From Lysobacterales bacterium (GTDB taxonomy: Bacteria > Pseudomonadota > Gammaproteobacteria > Xanthomonadales > SZUA-38): 64,000 bases of DNA. The stretch spans positions 115,590 through 179,589 of the forward strand of contig JANQOZ010000015.1 of assembly GCA_028285525.1 (NCBI GenBank), given 5' to 3'. Below are positions 24,717 to 34,428 of this stretch, in pieces (position 1 is the first letter of the stretch; each line of letters opens with the position of its first letter). Below the pieces are notes generated by a model. That model saw only the letters and a list, made by a program, of their open reading frames with translations, was not told the DNA's origin and did no database searches. A program made the translations under genes and the position numbers.

Positions 24717-25409
24717 TCAGGCTCTCTTTTCGAGCGCTGGCGCTCCCAGCAGCGAAAAGCCGTGCAGGTTGACCATGACCTCGTCGGCAGCGCTGAAATC
24801 CTGACCTGCCGTGAAGGCACCTGGCGTAGCGATGGTGTAGATGCCGGCTGCCTTGGCGGAGGCGACAGACGCTGCGCTGTCTTCAACCGCGATCACCTCG
24901 TCCTGACTGAGGCCCAGGCGCTCCAGCGCCACGCGATAGATTTCGGGCGATGGTTTAGGCGTTTCGCAGTCCTCGCGCGTCAGCACAGCCGAAAACGCTT
25001 CGAATTGCAGCGCGGGCCCAGCGGCCTGAGCGATCGCGTCAATGTTATCGCGATAGGTTGTGGTGACCATCGCGACCTTGATGCCGCTGCCGAGAGCGCC
25101 GCTGATCGTGTCAGCCACGCCGGGCCGCAGCGGCACCCCTTGCGAGATGATCTGAGCGCAGGCCAGCTCGGTCTTGCGGGCGTGGATAATGCGGATGGTT
25201 TTCTCGTTCAGCGCGGCATCATGACTGTCGTTGAGGCGCCGCAGACGGTCGATGCCGCCCGGCTGGCTCAACAGCTCACGGTAGGTTTCGCGGTCCCAGT
25301 GCCACGTCAGGCCGGCTTCGGCCAAGGCCTGATTGTACGCGCGGCGCTGGATGTCAGAGGTTTCAGCGAGGACGCCGATGGCGCCCAGGAGCAGGGCTTT
25401 TGGCTTCAT
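24717..25409 (-). CDS. HAD-like (CbbY/beta-phosphoglucomutase group) protein without motif I aspartates
   Basis: 230 residues from the ATG at 25409; a TTG at 25424 would add five residues. The fold features are clear: cap helices, motif II VTTTYRDN, motif III Lys in ETPKPSPEIY and motif IV VEDSAASV. Motif I, normally FDxDGxL, reads LGAIGVL (8-14), so the nucleophilic Asp is Gly9 and the acid/base Asp is Ile11. Phosphotransfer by the usual route is therefore impossible. I recall similar proteins with a GSIGT-like motif I, so this may be a conserved non-hydrolytic subfamily rather than a damaged gene. It is convergent with the 6PGDH-like gene at the end of the catabolic island. Confidence 0.85.
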   Translation of the reverse strand: MKPKALLLGAIGVLAETSDIQRRAYNQALAEAGLTWHWDRETYRELLSQPGGIDRLRRLNDSHDAALNEKTIRIIHARKTELACAQIISQGVPLRPGVADTISGALGSGIKVAMVTTTYRDNIDAIAQAAGPALQFEAFSAVLTREDCETPKPSPEIYRVALERLGLSQDEVIAVEDSAASVASAKAAGIYTIATPGAFTAGQDFSAADEVMVNLHGFSLLGAPALEKRA

Positions 25410-25495
25410 CACGAGAACTCGCAAAACCGAAAAATATACGCGTGGAAATCTGAAGAACCCATCAAAACGCCGTTGAGAATCTGCATGGAGAGGAA

Positions 25496-26680
25496 CTAAC
25501 CGCTCGAGATCGGGGCCGCTAATAGGTAAACGCCTTCGGTGACAGGGCTTGCCGGCGATTGTGCCGGCATGACCGCCATGGCCCGTGTATGGATTTGATC
25601 CAGCAGGCCAGCCAGGTCCAGTTTCCCGTCACGGTTGGTTTGCACCGCGATAGCGACGCCGGATGATCGGTAGTAGGCGACTCGGCTGCGATAGCCGGGC
25701 CACAGTCCGCCGTGAAAAATGAGGTTTTTCCTGTGGTTAACAAACAGGCCAAAACCGTAGTGCCACTCCGGCTGATCGGGATCCTGCCACCCGTCCTCCA
25801 GCATTGCCGTAAAGGTCTGAGGTTTCACGATCTCACCTTCCGCCAGGGCGCCAAAAAAACGGACCAGCATCTCCGGTGTGGTGATCAAGCCGCCGCCGGT
25901 CCATTCGGAGCTGGGGTCAAACTTCATCCGTCCGTCCTTCTTCAGATTACGGCCGCCACCCATATAGCCGGTGCTGATGTCGGTTAAAACGGACTGCGCT
26001 GCTGGACGCACCCGCAGCAACCGCTGAGGCCGGAGAATGCGCTCGGTCAGGAGATCGTAGTAGGCGCGGCCGCTGGCTGCCTCAATGAGCCTGCCGAGTA
26101 CCAGGTAGCCGGCGTCGGTGTAGTTGTACCCCTTGCCGGCGGGAAAGAGCGGTTTTCTGCCGTGCACAAAGCGGATGAGCTCCTCGGGTTCGTACCTGGC
26201 GCTGCCGTGTCGCAACACCCGCCACACCATGGAGGTGTGGAATCGCCCCGTATCGACATAGTCTCTTAGGCCAGCGCTGTGGCTCAGCAGATGCCGAACC
26301 CGCATCGACTCAGCGTTTGGCAACCGACGGAACCACTTGTGTTGGCCCAGCCAGCGACTGGCCGGGTCGTCCAGGGAGAGCACGCCGTCTTCCACTAACA
26401 GCATGGTCAGCGCAGCGGCAAAGGTTTTGCCGGTGCTCCCGCCCGGTATGCCGATGGTGTTGGTCAGTGGCCTGCCGGCCTCAACGTCGGCCAGGCCGGT
26501 CGCGGCGACCACCACCTCGCCATCGGGCATTCTCACCGCTGCCCGCAGACCGGGCATTTTCATCTGCTTCCGCGCGGGTTCGAGCAGCTCGAGCAGCGCC
26601 GTCTCGCTGATCGCCGATGCGTGACCGCACAGAAGCGAGGAGAGCAGGATCAACGCGCGGCTGGTTGTAACGTTCACCAT
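25496..26680 (-). CDS. Serine beta-lactamase/D-Ala-D-Ala carboxypeptidase-like hydrolase, exported
   Basis: 394 residues from the ATG at 26680, which places a Sec signal at the N-terminus (RALILLSSLLCGHASA). An upstream start at 26719 gives no signal. The SxxK motif is STGK with Ser82 and Lys85. The Tyr motif is YTD within YNYTDAGY, where many class C relatives have YxN. The third motif is HGG near 330. The family covers class C beta-lactamases, carboxypeptidases and esterases, and this member cannot be assigned further. It lies 108 bases downstream of a TauE/SafE gene on the same strand. Confidence 0.87.
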   Translation of the reverse strand: MVNVTTSRALILLSSLLCGHASAISETALLELLEPARKQMKMPGLRAAVRMPDGEVVVAATGLADVEAGRPLTNTIGIPGGSTGKTFAAALTMLLVEDGVLSLDDPASRWLGQHKWFRRLPNAESMRVRHLLSHSAGLRDYVDTGRFHTSMVWRVLRHGSARYEPEELIRFVHGRKPLFPAGKGYNYTDAGYLVLGRLIEAASGRAYYDLLTERILRPQRLLRVRPAAQSVLTDISTGYMGGGRNLKKDGRMKFDPSSEWTGGGLITTPEMLVRFFGALAEGEIVKPQTFTAMLEDGWQDPDQPEWHYGFGLFVNHRKNLIFHGGLWPGYRSRVAYYRSSGVAIAVQTNRDGKLDLAGLLDQIHTRAMAVMPAQSPASPVTEGVYLLAAPISSG

Positions 26681-26788
26681 CGTGCCGCTCACGATGACAC
26701 GCGGTCGGCGATGTCTCAAATCAGACGCTGAGACCGCGGTCTAAGGCTGAGCGCTAGAAGCTGATTTGAAACCGGCGCGGGCGCTCGA

Positions 26789-27517
26789 TCAGACGAGGCC
26801 GCGAACGAGTAGCCCGCACGCACTCAACGCCGCGAACACAAGAACGGCGTGATGGAGCCTCCCCATCGGGATTCTGCCCAGCAGCAGGTTGGATAGCAGG
26901 AAACCCACCAGCGTCCCGGGCAGGATCGTTCCGGCGAGCAGAAGCTCCTGGCCGCCCAGCCGATCGACGACGAACAGCGTCAGCAGCGACAGCAGCGAAG
27001 TGATCAGAAAGTAGGCTGCAAGGGTTGGTCGAAACACTTCGATAGGCTCGCGGCGAAACAGCAGCATGATCGGCGGGCCGGGCAGGGAAACCGTCGCGTG
27101 CATGAAGCCACAGGCCGTTCCCGCGATAACGGAGTTGCTCGTATTGCGCGCAAAACTCCAGCCGCCGGCCACGAGGCCCACGGCCACCAGGATGGCGCCG
27201 CCGACAAATACGGCATAGCTGTCGGTGGTCAGAAAACGCAGCAGGATACTGCCCGCGACGATGCCGGCCAGTGAGCTCGGCAGGATGAGACGCATGCTGG
27301 ACCAAACGACCTGCCGCCATTCCCTCAGCGCGACCAGAGCGGTCATCAGCGCGCCGTTGATGATCAGCGGCGCGGGCAGGAATTCAGGAAACAGCCACGC
27401 CATCAGCGGCGCTGCGATAATCGCGCCGCCCATGCCGAGCGTGCACTGAACGACCGACGCCAGGCACATGATAATCGCCGCGACGACAAGGCTGTCGATC
27501 GGCAGCGGCAGCTCCAT
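26789..27517 (-). CDS. TSUP (TauE/SafE) family membrane exporter
   Basis: 242 residues from ATG 27517, with about eight hydrophobic helices. The N-terminal helix with VQCTLGMGGAIIAAPLMAWL carries the glycine-rich motif of the family, repeated in the second half as ACGFMHATVSLPGPPIML. An earlier start at 27556 would add a charged 13-residue leader with no known role. Members export sulfite, sulfoacetate or other organic anions. Two sulfatases in the window make a sulfur link tempting, but the gene is not adjacent to either. Confidence 0.85.
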   Translation of the reverse strand: MELPLPIDSLVVAAIIMCLASVVQCTLGMGGAIIAAPLMAWLFPEFLPAPLIINGALMTALVALREWRQVVWSSMRLILPSSLAGIVAGSILLRFLTTDSYAVFVGGAILVAVGLVAGGWSFARNTSNSVIAGTACGFMHATVSLPGPPIMLLFRREPIEVFRPTLAAYFLITSLLSLLTLFVVDRLGGQELLLAGTILPGTLVGFLLSNLLLGRIPMGRLHHAVLVFAALSACGLLVRGLV

Positions 27518-27644
27518 CACTAGGGTTTCCGGTTCCGGGTTGTCTTGCGCGCACAACCGCGCGACAACGCGTCTTCGTTGGCCGGACTGATGTGGTCTGC
27601 TCTCAAAAGATGTTGGGCACGCACGTGGGCTCCTCGGGGCTCGG

Positions 27645-28697
27645 CTAGGCGTTGCCCATGCCCAGTTCAGCGCGATAATCGGTCAGCGTCTGGCCGAACC
27701 AGGACTTGAACTGGGTCGAGAACTGCGAGACGCCGCCGAAACCCAGCATGTACGCAATCTGAGTGGCGGGCACGTCCGGATTGCTCGCGTACTCCTGCAC
27801 CAGTTCGATCCTGACGTCTCGCAGAATAGCGCGAAAGCTGGTCCCTTCCGCCAGCAGTCGACGCTGCAGGGTTCTCGGACTCATATGGAGGCTATCGGCG
27901 ATCGCACCGACGGCGATCATATTGCTGCTCAGACTTTGCAGGATCTTGAGCCGGACTCGTGACGGAAAGTGGCGATGTTCCTCCAGCGAATGAAGGTATT
28001 CCCGACACAGTCGATCCTGAAGGCTCGCCAGCTGGGACTGTCCGCTGGGCAGCGGCCGTCGTGCGACCTTGGCATCAAAGGTTAAGCCGTGATGTGGCTG
28101 GCGAAAATAGATCGGGCTGTCCATTTCTCGCTGGATAGCCTCGTTGTATTGCCCGTCTTCCCAGGGGACGTCAATCCGGATTGGTGACACCTCCGGGCCG
28201 CTGAGCTCATGGCAGATGCGAATCAGGTACAGGAGGGCAACGACCGACGTCAGATGGCTCTTAACCGGTCGGAGGTCGACGATCCGATAGCGGAAGTTGC
28301 GCCCCTCAAATCCGCACTCCATCTTGACCGACGAGCTGATGACCTCGCAGTAGCGACACATTCGCTGGAAGAGCCCGGCGATCGAACTGCTCGCGTAGAG
28401 ACCAAAACCCAGCGCATGAAAAGAGCTGGCGTTCATATATCTGACGATGCTCGTGGCGAGGAGGTTCTTGTCCTCGACGCTGGTCTCGGCGCGCTGCCAC
28501 ACGTACTGCATACGGCTGACCGGGTTTCTGACCAGGGACTGTCCCTGGACGTCAGGATCGAGTCCGCATTCAACAAAAATCCTGCGCCCATCCAGCCCCA
28601 GGCCCAGCAGCGCCAGGAGGACGCAGCGTCCCCAGCCGCTGTGGGAAGTTCCCAGATGATTGGGGTTGGTGGTGCTGACGGGAAGACTGTTGGGCAT
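27645..28697 (-). CDS. AraC-family regulator with arabinose-binding-like N-terminal domain
   Basis: 350 residues. The first 230 form the Arabinose_bd domain found in OruR/ArgR-type regulators. The C-terminal AraC helix-turn-helix pair spans about 250-345 (IADSLHMSPRTLQRRLLAEG and the second motif IAYMLGFGGVSQFSTQFKSWFG). The gene is divergent from the TonB-dependent receptor at 28816, with a 118-base intergenic region, so it probably controls the receptor/sulfatase genes. The effector is unknown. Confidence 0.9.
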   Translation of the reverse strand: MPNSLPVSTTNPNHLGTSHSGWGRCVLLALLGLGLDGRRIFVECGLDPDVQGQSLVRNPVSRMQYVWQRAETSVEDKNLLATSIVRYMNASSFHALGFGLYASSSIAGLFQRMCRYCEVISSSVKMECGFEGRNFRYRIVDLRPVKSHLTSVVALLYLIRICHELSGPEVSPIRIDVPWEDGQYNEAIQREMDSPIYFRQPHHGLTFDAKVARRPLPSGQSQLASLQDRLCREYLHSLEEHRHFPSRVRLKILQSLSSNMIAVGAIADSLHMSPRTLQRRLLAEGTSFRAILRDVRIELVQEYASNPDVPATQIAYMLGFGGVSQFSTQFKSWFGQTLTDYRAELGMGNA

Positions 28698-28815
28698 TGC
28701 ATGCCCTCAATGTTTGTCGCAAAGACTAAATCAATTGGCGCTGAATATGAAACTGCCGGTTGGATCGTTCGTTACTGTTTTAGCGCAGTCTGGTACCGGC
28801 GAGGGGAATTTCGAC

Positions 28816-31008
28816 ATGCAAATGAAGACAGTATTGACGGCGGCAATCGCAACCTGCCTGGCTCCAATGGTCAGTGCGCAGGTGCTTGAAGAGGTGGTTG
28901 TTACGGCTCAAAAGCGGGCTCAAAGCCTGCAGGATGTGCCCATCTCGGTGTCCGTAACCAGCGGCGAACAGATGAACGCGATGTCGATCAACAGCCTCGA
29001 GGAATTATCGGGAACGCTGCCTAATGTCACGATCGCCGAGAACGCAACGCAGGACAGCGTCACGGTCCGGGCTATTGGGTCGGGTGCCAACCAGGGCTTC
29101 GAGCAATCGGTTGGTACGTTTATCGACGGCGTTTACTTTGGCCGAGGCAGATCCTCCCGGTCACCCTTTCTCGACGTCGAGCGGGTGGAGATCCTGAAAG
29201 GACCCCAGGGCGTACTTTTCGGCAAGAACACGATTGCCGGGGCACTCAACATCTCGACGCGACAGCCGACGCGCGAGTTCGAGGGCTACGTGGAGGGTGA
29301 GTACTTTGAGGGTGACGACTCGTTCGGTGTGACCGCCGTCGTTTCGGGACCGCTCAGCGATCGGGTGGCGGGCCGGCTGGTTGCTCGGTACACCGATATC
29401 GGTGGCTATATGAACAACATTGCCCCAAACGGACCCAACCACGAAAGGGATAGTCTTGCGGTCCGCGGAATTCTTGATTTTGAGGCCAGTGACCGCCTGA
29501 CGATCAACGTGAAGGGAGAATTCTCCAGCTTCGACGTTGCGGGCCGTCACCTTCAGCTGATCGAGGGTGGCCCGATTACGCCGCTTTACCAATCCGTCGA
29601 TCCGAACTACGAGCAAAACTTCGACTTTACGCAGTCAATCAACTACAGCTTCTTCCAGCCCGACTTCGACGAGACGGACGCACAGAACCTCACGGCCACG
29701 GTCCGCTACGATTGGGATACGGTGACTCTGGTTTCGACGACGGCGTTTGTCGGGTATGAGTATGACAACAATATCCCGGCCAACTTCGCCGCCAATATCG
29801 AGACCGCTGCCAAACTCTATAACGAAGAGCATGAGCAGTTTTCCCAGGAGTTTCGCCTCGAATCCGCCACCGGCGGTGCCTTCGAATACATGGTGGGCGC
29901 GTTCTTTCAAACGGAAGACATCGACCACCTGCAGAACTTCGATTTCAATACCACCCAGGGTCGCGCGGACGGGTTTCCCCTGCCGCCGTTCGTTGGCCGC
30001 ACCCAGTTCGATATCGACCAGAAGACCGACAGCATTGCGCTGTTTGCTCAGGGAACCTGGAACGTCAGTGATCGCCTCAGGGCAAATCTTGGGCTGCGTT
30101 ATACCGACGACGAAAAGGACATCGATTTTGTCCAAACGACCACCGGTTCGCTGCCGTTTCCCAACCGCACCATCATCGACACGCGAGAAGATTCGGATGT
30201 GACGCCTGCACTGAGCCTTCAGTTCGACGCCACTGATAATCTGATGACTTATATCAACCTGTCGCAGGGCTTCAAGGCGGGTGGCTTTGATTTCGAGAGT
30301 GGCGCGCAGTTTGAAGAGGAAACCGTCGACGCGATTGAGGTTGGCTTCAAGTCGCTGTTGCTGGACGGCAGTCTCGAACTGAACGTCGCACTGTTCGACT
30401 CTCAGTTCGAAGACCTCCAGGTTGCGGCGTGGAACGGCGTGGCGTTTGTCACGAGCAACGCGGCCGAGGCAACCACTCAGGGCGCCGAAATCGACTTTCG
30501 CTGGCAGCTCTCTGAGTCGCTGCAGCTTACCGGGGCACTGGCGCTGCTGAACGGGGAATACGACAGTTTTCCGGCAGCGGTTTGCGGCGCGGCCCAGCAG
30601 GTTCAGTGGGGGATCGATACGGGCCTTAACCCCAACACCTGCCAGCAGGATCTTTCGGGAAAGCCGCTGCAGTTTGCCCCGGACTACGCGGGCAGCCTCA
30701 ACCTTCAGCACTATCAGGACTTGAGCAACGGGATGGATCTCGTCACCACTCTCGGCGTCGAGTTTTCTGACGCCTACTTCACCGCGCTGGATCTCGATCC
30801 CATTTCTGAGCAGGACTCGTACGCACGGCTCAATGCTCGCGTCCAGCTGTCGCAGGGCGACAAGTGGAGCGTATCGCTTGTGGGCAAAAACCTGACGGAG
30901 GAAAAGGTCACAACCTGGGTCAATGATGTCCCGTTTTTCCGCGGCGCCTTCTTCGGGTCAATCGATCCGCCAAGGTCTTTTGGCCTGCAGGCGAGACTCT
31001 CCTGGTAA
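28816..31008 (+). CDS. TonB-dependent outer-membrane receptor
   Basis: 730 residues from ATG 28816, preceded by GAGGGG; the frame is open from 28660 but the extra N-terminus has no signal character. A short signal peptide (VLTAAIATCLAPMVSA) is followed by the segment EEVVVTAQKRAQSLQDVPISV, the plug start common in proteobacterial receptors. The plug covers about 35-150 (VERVEILKGPQGVLFGKNTIAGAL). The rest is a 22-strand barrel ending in an aromatic residue (LSW). It imports a large or scarce ligand. The adjacent sulfatase gene suggests a sulfated compound (inference). Confidence 0.92.
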   Translation: MQMKTVLTAAIATCLAPMVSAQVLEEVVVTAQKRAQSLQDVPISVSVTSGEQMNAMSINSLEELSGTLPNVTIAENATQDSVTVRAIGSGANQGFEQSVGTFIDGVYFGRGRSSRSPFLDVERVEILKGPQGVLFGKNTIAGALNISTRQPTREFEGYVEGEYFEGDDSFGVTAVVSGPLSDRVAGRLVARYTDIGGYMNNIAPNGPNHERDSLAVRGILDFEASDRLTINVKGEFSSFDVAGRHLQLIEGGPITPLYQSVDPNYEQNFDFTQSINYSFFQPDFDETDAQNLTATVRYDWDTVTLVSTTAFVGYEYDNNIPANFAANIETAAKLYNEEHEQFSQEFRLESATGGAFEYMVGAFFQTEDIDHLQNFDFNTTQGRADGFPLPPFVGRTQFDIDQKTDSIALFAQGTWNVSDRLRANLGLRYTDDEKDIDFVQTTTGSLPFPNRTIIDTREDSDVTPALSLQFDATDNLMTYINLSQGFKAGGFDFESGAQFEEETVDAIEVGFKSLLLDGSLELNVALFDSQFEDLQVAAWNGVAFVTSNAAEATTQGAEIDFRWQLSESLQLTGALALLNGEYDSFPAAVCGAAQQVQWGIDTGLNPNTCQQDLSGKPLQFAPDYAGSLNLQHYQDLSNGMDLVTTLGVEFSDAYFTALDLDPISEQDSYARLNARVQLSQGDKWSVSLVGKNLTEEKVTTWVNDVPFFRGAFFGSIDPPRSFGLQARLSW

Positions 31009-31064
31009 GCTCGGCGCGCAAGCGCAGATCGACAGCCACCGCGCACTAGCAGGAGAGTTGACCG

Positions 31065-32642
31065 TTGTACAAAGAGATCCTTGCATCCGTCGCGCGCCTG
31101 CTGATCCTGCTCGCTTGGGTGGGTCAGCCGGCGTTCGCCCAGACTGATCGCGAGCAAAGCCGCGAGCGGCCGAATATCCTTTTTATCCTTACCGATAACC
31201 AGGCGGCATCGCTGCTCGGTACCTACGGCAATCCGGACATTCAAACGCCAAATATCGACCGGTTGGCGCAAGAAGGCGTTCAGTTCAACCGCCACTACGC
31301 CGTCAACGGCATGTGTTCGCCGACGCGCGCCACGCTGATGACCGGCCTGATGCCTTCCCAGCACGGCATTCACAACTGGCTGGACGACGAAATGATGGCT
31401 GACTGGCCGCGAGAGTGGTCGGCGGTGGCCGAGTTTCGGACTCTCCCGCTGACGCTCAAAAACCGCGGTTATCGAACCGCGCTCATCGGCAAGTGGCACC
31501 TGGGGCAGCCCTGGAAGCCGTCGATCGGCTACGAGTACTGGGTCACCTTCACCGATGGTCACACCGTGGATTTCTGGGACAACACGGTGATTGACAACGA
31601 GGAGGTCTATGACGTCAAGAATCGCCATATCGTCGATTTCTTCACCGATAAGGCGGTGGCGTTTATCAACGACTACGAGGGTGACGAACCGTTCTATCTA
31701 CAGCTCAACTATGACGGTCCTTACGTCAATCCGCCGACCAACCTTGGTCCTGCCAGAAACCGCTTTTATCCGGACTACGCGGGCAAGACCTTTCCGTCTT
31801 TTCCCAGGGTGGCTTTCAATCAGAATCTGATCGACCAGATCATGAATAAGGAGGCGCATCCGCCCTTCATCATTAAGAAGCATCTCGAAGCGCTCGCCAT
31901 GCACAACGACCCCGCCACGATGGCAAACGTGGCGTCGCAAAACACCTTGGTGGACGACGGTGTTGGCCAGGTCATGGCCGCACTCAAAGAAAAAGGTCTC
32001 GACCGGAACACGCTGGTGGTCTTCTCCTCCGACCAGGGCAACTTTTACGGTCAACACGGGCTTTGGCAGCATACGGTGGTAACCACGCCTACCAATCTTT
32101 ACGAGACCGCGATGAACATCCCGCTGATCGTCCGTCATCCGACGGTGATCGAGGCCGGTCAGGAAAGCGACGCGCTGCTGGCGCAGTACGACCTGCCCGC
32201 GACCATCCTCGATTATGTAGGAATCGATGACGTCACCTTCGAAAACAGCCCCGGCAGAAGTTTCGCCTCGGGCTTGCGCGGCGGTGACTCGCTGACCGGT
32301 CGAGAGATGGTTTTCTTCGAGCAGGAAGAAACGCGTGGGGTGCGGACACGGAAGTTTGCCTACTGGGAGCGGATCCCCGGTGTGGGGGCGCCTGAGCTGT
32401 ACGACATGGAGCTCGACCCCGGGCAGCAGAATAATCTTGTGGACGATGAACGCTATCGCGAAACGGTGAAGCAACTCAGTGCCGCCTTAACCGGTTTTTT
32501 TGGTCGCTACGCTGACAGCCAGTACGACCTCTGGCAGGGCGGAATCGCCAAGGGGTCCGTCGTCCGTCCCAACATGTTCAAGAAGCTGTATGGCGATAGC
32601 TGGTCGACAGCGACGCCGCTGCTGCCGCCTTTTTCTGAATAG
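31065..32642 (+). CDS. Secreted type I sulfatase
   Basis: 525 residues. The N-terminus has a Sec signal (LLILLAWVGQPAFAQ). Cys84 in NGMCSPTRATLMTG is the formylglycine site of the CxPxR signature. Metal ligands are suggested by FILTDNQ (the second Asp is Asn) and SSDQGNFYGQHG. The start is TTG at 31065, preceded by AGGAGAG. It lies 56 bases after the TonB receptor in the same direction, so the receptor and sulfatase are likely one transcript. The substrate could be a sulfated carbohydrate or choline-like sulfate ester; it cannot be fixed from sequence. Confidence 0.9.
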   Translation: MYKEILASVARLLILLAWVGQPAFAQTDREQSRERPNILFILTDNQAASLLGTYGNPDIQTPNIDRLAQEGVQFNRHYAVNGMCSPTRATLMTGLMPSQHGIHNWLDDEMMADWPREWSAVAEFRTLPLTLKNRGYRTALIGKWHLGQPWKPSIGYEYWVTFTDGHTVDFWDNTVIDNEEVYDVKNRHIVDFFTDKAVAFINDYEGDEPFYLQLNYDGPYVNPPTNLGPARNRFYPDYAGKTFPSFPRVAFNQNLIDQIMNKEAHPPFIIKKHLEALAMHNDPATMANVASQNTLVDDGVGQVMAALKEKGLDRNTLVVFSSDQGNFYGQHGLWQHTVVTTPTNLYETAMNIPLIVRHPTVIEAGQESDALLAQYDLPATILDYVGIDDVTFENSPGRSFASGLRGGDSLTGREMVFFEQEETRGVRTRKFAYWERIPGVGAPELYDMELDPGQQNNLVDDERYRETVKQLSAALTGFFGRYADSQYDLWQGGIAKGSVVRPNMFKKLYGDSWSTATPLLPPFSE

Positions 32643-32673
32643 CCAGCTGTTTCCTTGAGTCCAAGGTAATCGC

Positions 32674-32698
32674 TCAGGCAGACGGTCAGCGTGCCTGA
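32674..32698. terminator. Hairpin after the sulfatase gene
   Basis: Perfect 7-base arms TCAGGCA/TGCCTGA around 11 bases, between the sulfatase and acyl-CoA ligase genes. There is no T-run, so its strength as a terminator is doubtful. Confidence 0.25.
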
Positions 32699-32758
32699 CA
32701 ACGCGCAACGGCGTTATAGTTTTCGCTCAGGGTCAAAACTCCTCGAGGAGATCTAAGC

Positions 32759-34375
32759 ATGGGCGAACCACAGGCAGACCTGGCGGCGCGCGACGCCAAC
32801 TACGTGCCGCTCTCCCCTATTTCTCTGCTGCTGCGGACGGCGCACGTTTACCCCGATCGCTGCGCCATCGTATTCGGCGATCAGCAGCAGACCTGGGGTG
32901 AAACGCACCGGCGCTGCTGCGCGCTGGCGAGCGCTCTTCGGCAGCGCGACGTTGGCAAAGACGACACCGTCGCGGTGCTGGCGCAGAACATTCCGGCATC
33001 GATCGAGCTGGCCTTCGGCGTTCCCGGCTCCGGCGGGGTGCTCAATATGATCAACACGCGGCTCGACGCGGCGGCGGTCGCCTTCATCCTTGATCATGGT
33101 GAGGCGAAGATTTTTCTCGTCGATGCCGCGCTGGCGGAGCTCGCGGCGGAGGCTCTGGCGCTGGCCGAGGCCACGCCGCTGATCATCGATATCACTGATC
33201 CGGCCTTTCCCGAAGCGCCGTCCATCGGATCGATGACCTTTGATGCGCTGATCGCGTCGGGCAGCGCGGAGGAGCCGCTGCAAATGCCCGAAGATGAGTG
33301 GGATTCCATTGCGCTGAACTACACCTCCGGCACAACGGGCAACCCCAAAGGCGTTCTGTACCATCATCGCGGCGCCTATCTGAACGCCCTGGGTAACGGG
33401 CTGGAGTGGAACCTCACCAAACATCCGGTCTATCTCTGGACGCTGCCGCTGTTTCACTGCAACGGCTGGTGTTTTCCCTGGACTGTGGCCGCGTATGCCG
33501 GCGTCAACGTCTGCTTGCGGGCGCCGGAGCCCAGGGCGATCTTGCGCGAGATCGACCAGCATCAGGTGACCCACCTGTCGGGCGCTCCTATCGTCTTGAA
33601 TATGATCGTGACCGAGGCGGAGCAAACCGACGTGACCTTTTCGCCGCCGCTGGCCATGACCACCGCCGGCGCAGCACCTCCGGCTGCCGTGCTGGCGCGG
33701 GCCGCAAAAGTGGGCGTGGACGTCACGCACGTTTACGGACTCACCGAGGTCTACGGTCCAACGGCCGTGTGTGCCTGGCAGGAGGCATGGGATGAACTGC
33801 CGCAGGGTGAGCAGGCGGTGATGCGTGCACGCCAAGGGGTGAACTATCTGGTGCTTGAGGAGCTTTCCGTTCGCGACTCGGACACCGTGGAGCCCGTGCC
33901 CAAGGACGGCGAAACGATCGGCGAGATCATGTTTCGAGGAAACGTGGTGATGAAGGGGTATCTGAAAAACCCCACCGCCACCGAAGAGGCCTTCGCCGGC
34001 GGGCACTTCCATTCGGGTGACCTGGCGGTCTGGCACGCGGATGGCTACGTCGAAATTCGCGATCGGCTGAAGGACATCATCATTTCCGGAGGAGAAAATA
34101 TTTCCTCAATCGAGGTCGAGTCGGTGCTGTACGACCATCCCGCGGTGAGCCTGGCCGCGGTCGTTGCCGCACCGCACGAGAAGTGGGGCGAAACGCCCTG
34201 CGCTTTCGTTGAGCTTGCGGCCGGCGCGTCGGCCACCGAAGAAGAGCTGATCGCGCACTGCCGTGAGCGCCTGGCGGGCTTCAAGACGCCACGGAAGTTT
34301 ATCTTCGGCGAGCTGCCAAAGACCTCCACCGGCAAGGTGCAGAAGTTCGCATTGCGGGAAAGGGTCAAGGACTAG
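32759..34375 (+). CDS. Acyl-CoA ligase (ANL superfamily, AMP-forming)
   Basis: 538 residues. ATP motif NYTSGTTGNPKGV lies near 185-197. The A5 segment THVYGLTEVYGP, the hinge SGDLAVWHADGYVEIRDRLKD and the C-terminal Lys in TSTGKVQKF are all present. The PLFHCNGWCFPW segment is typical of the medium/long-chain FadD13/DmdB-like group. It activates a carboxylic acid to its CoA thioester. ATG 32759 follows GAGGAG. It stands about 116 bases after the sulfatase and may have its own promoter. Confidence 0.9.
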   Translation: MGEPQADLAARDANYVPLSPISLLLRTAHVYPDRCAIVFGDQQQTWGETHRRCCALASALRQRDVGKDDTVAVLAQNIPASIELAFGVPGSGGVLNMINTRLDAAAVAFILDHGEAKIFLVDAALAELAAEALALAEATPLIIDITDPAFPEAPSIGSMTFDALIASGSAEEPLQMPEDEWDSIALNYTSGTTGNPKGVLYHHRGAYLNALGNGLEWNLTKHPVYLWTLPLFHCNGWCFPWTVAAYAGVNVCLRAPEPRAILREIDQHQVTHLSGAPIVLNMIVTEAEQTDVTFSPPLAMTTAGAAPPAAVLARAAKVGVDVTHVYGLTEVYGPTAVCAWQEAWDELPQGEQAVMRARQGVNYLVLEELSVRDSDTVEPVPKDGETIGEIMFRGNVVMKGYLKNPTATEEAFAGGHFHSGDLAVWHADGYVEIRDRLKDIIISGGENISSIEVESVLYDHPAVSLAAVVAAPHEKWGETPCAFVELAAGASATEEELIAHCRERLAGFKTPRKFIFGELPKTSTGKVQKFALRERVKD

Positions 34376-34428
34376 CGGCTCGGCAGGTTCGGCTACAATG
34401 TGAGCGAGCAACAAGCCGGAAGTCATCC

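Noticed and set aside
28209..28889. 226-codon plus-strand frame over the AraC gene
   Set aside because: AraC helix-turn-helix motifs are on the other strand; the product looks random.
32753..34036. 427-codon frame antisense to the acyl-CoA ligase
   Set aside because: The plus strand has all ANL motifs; the antisense product has none.
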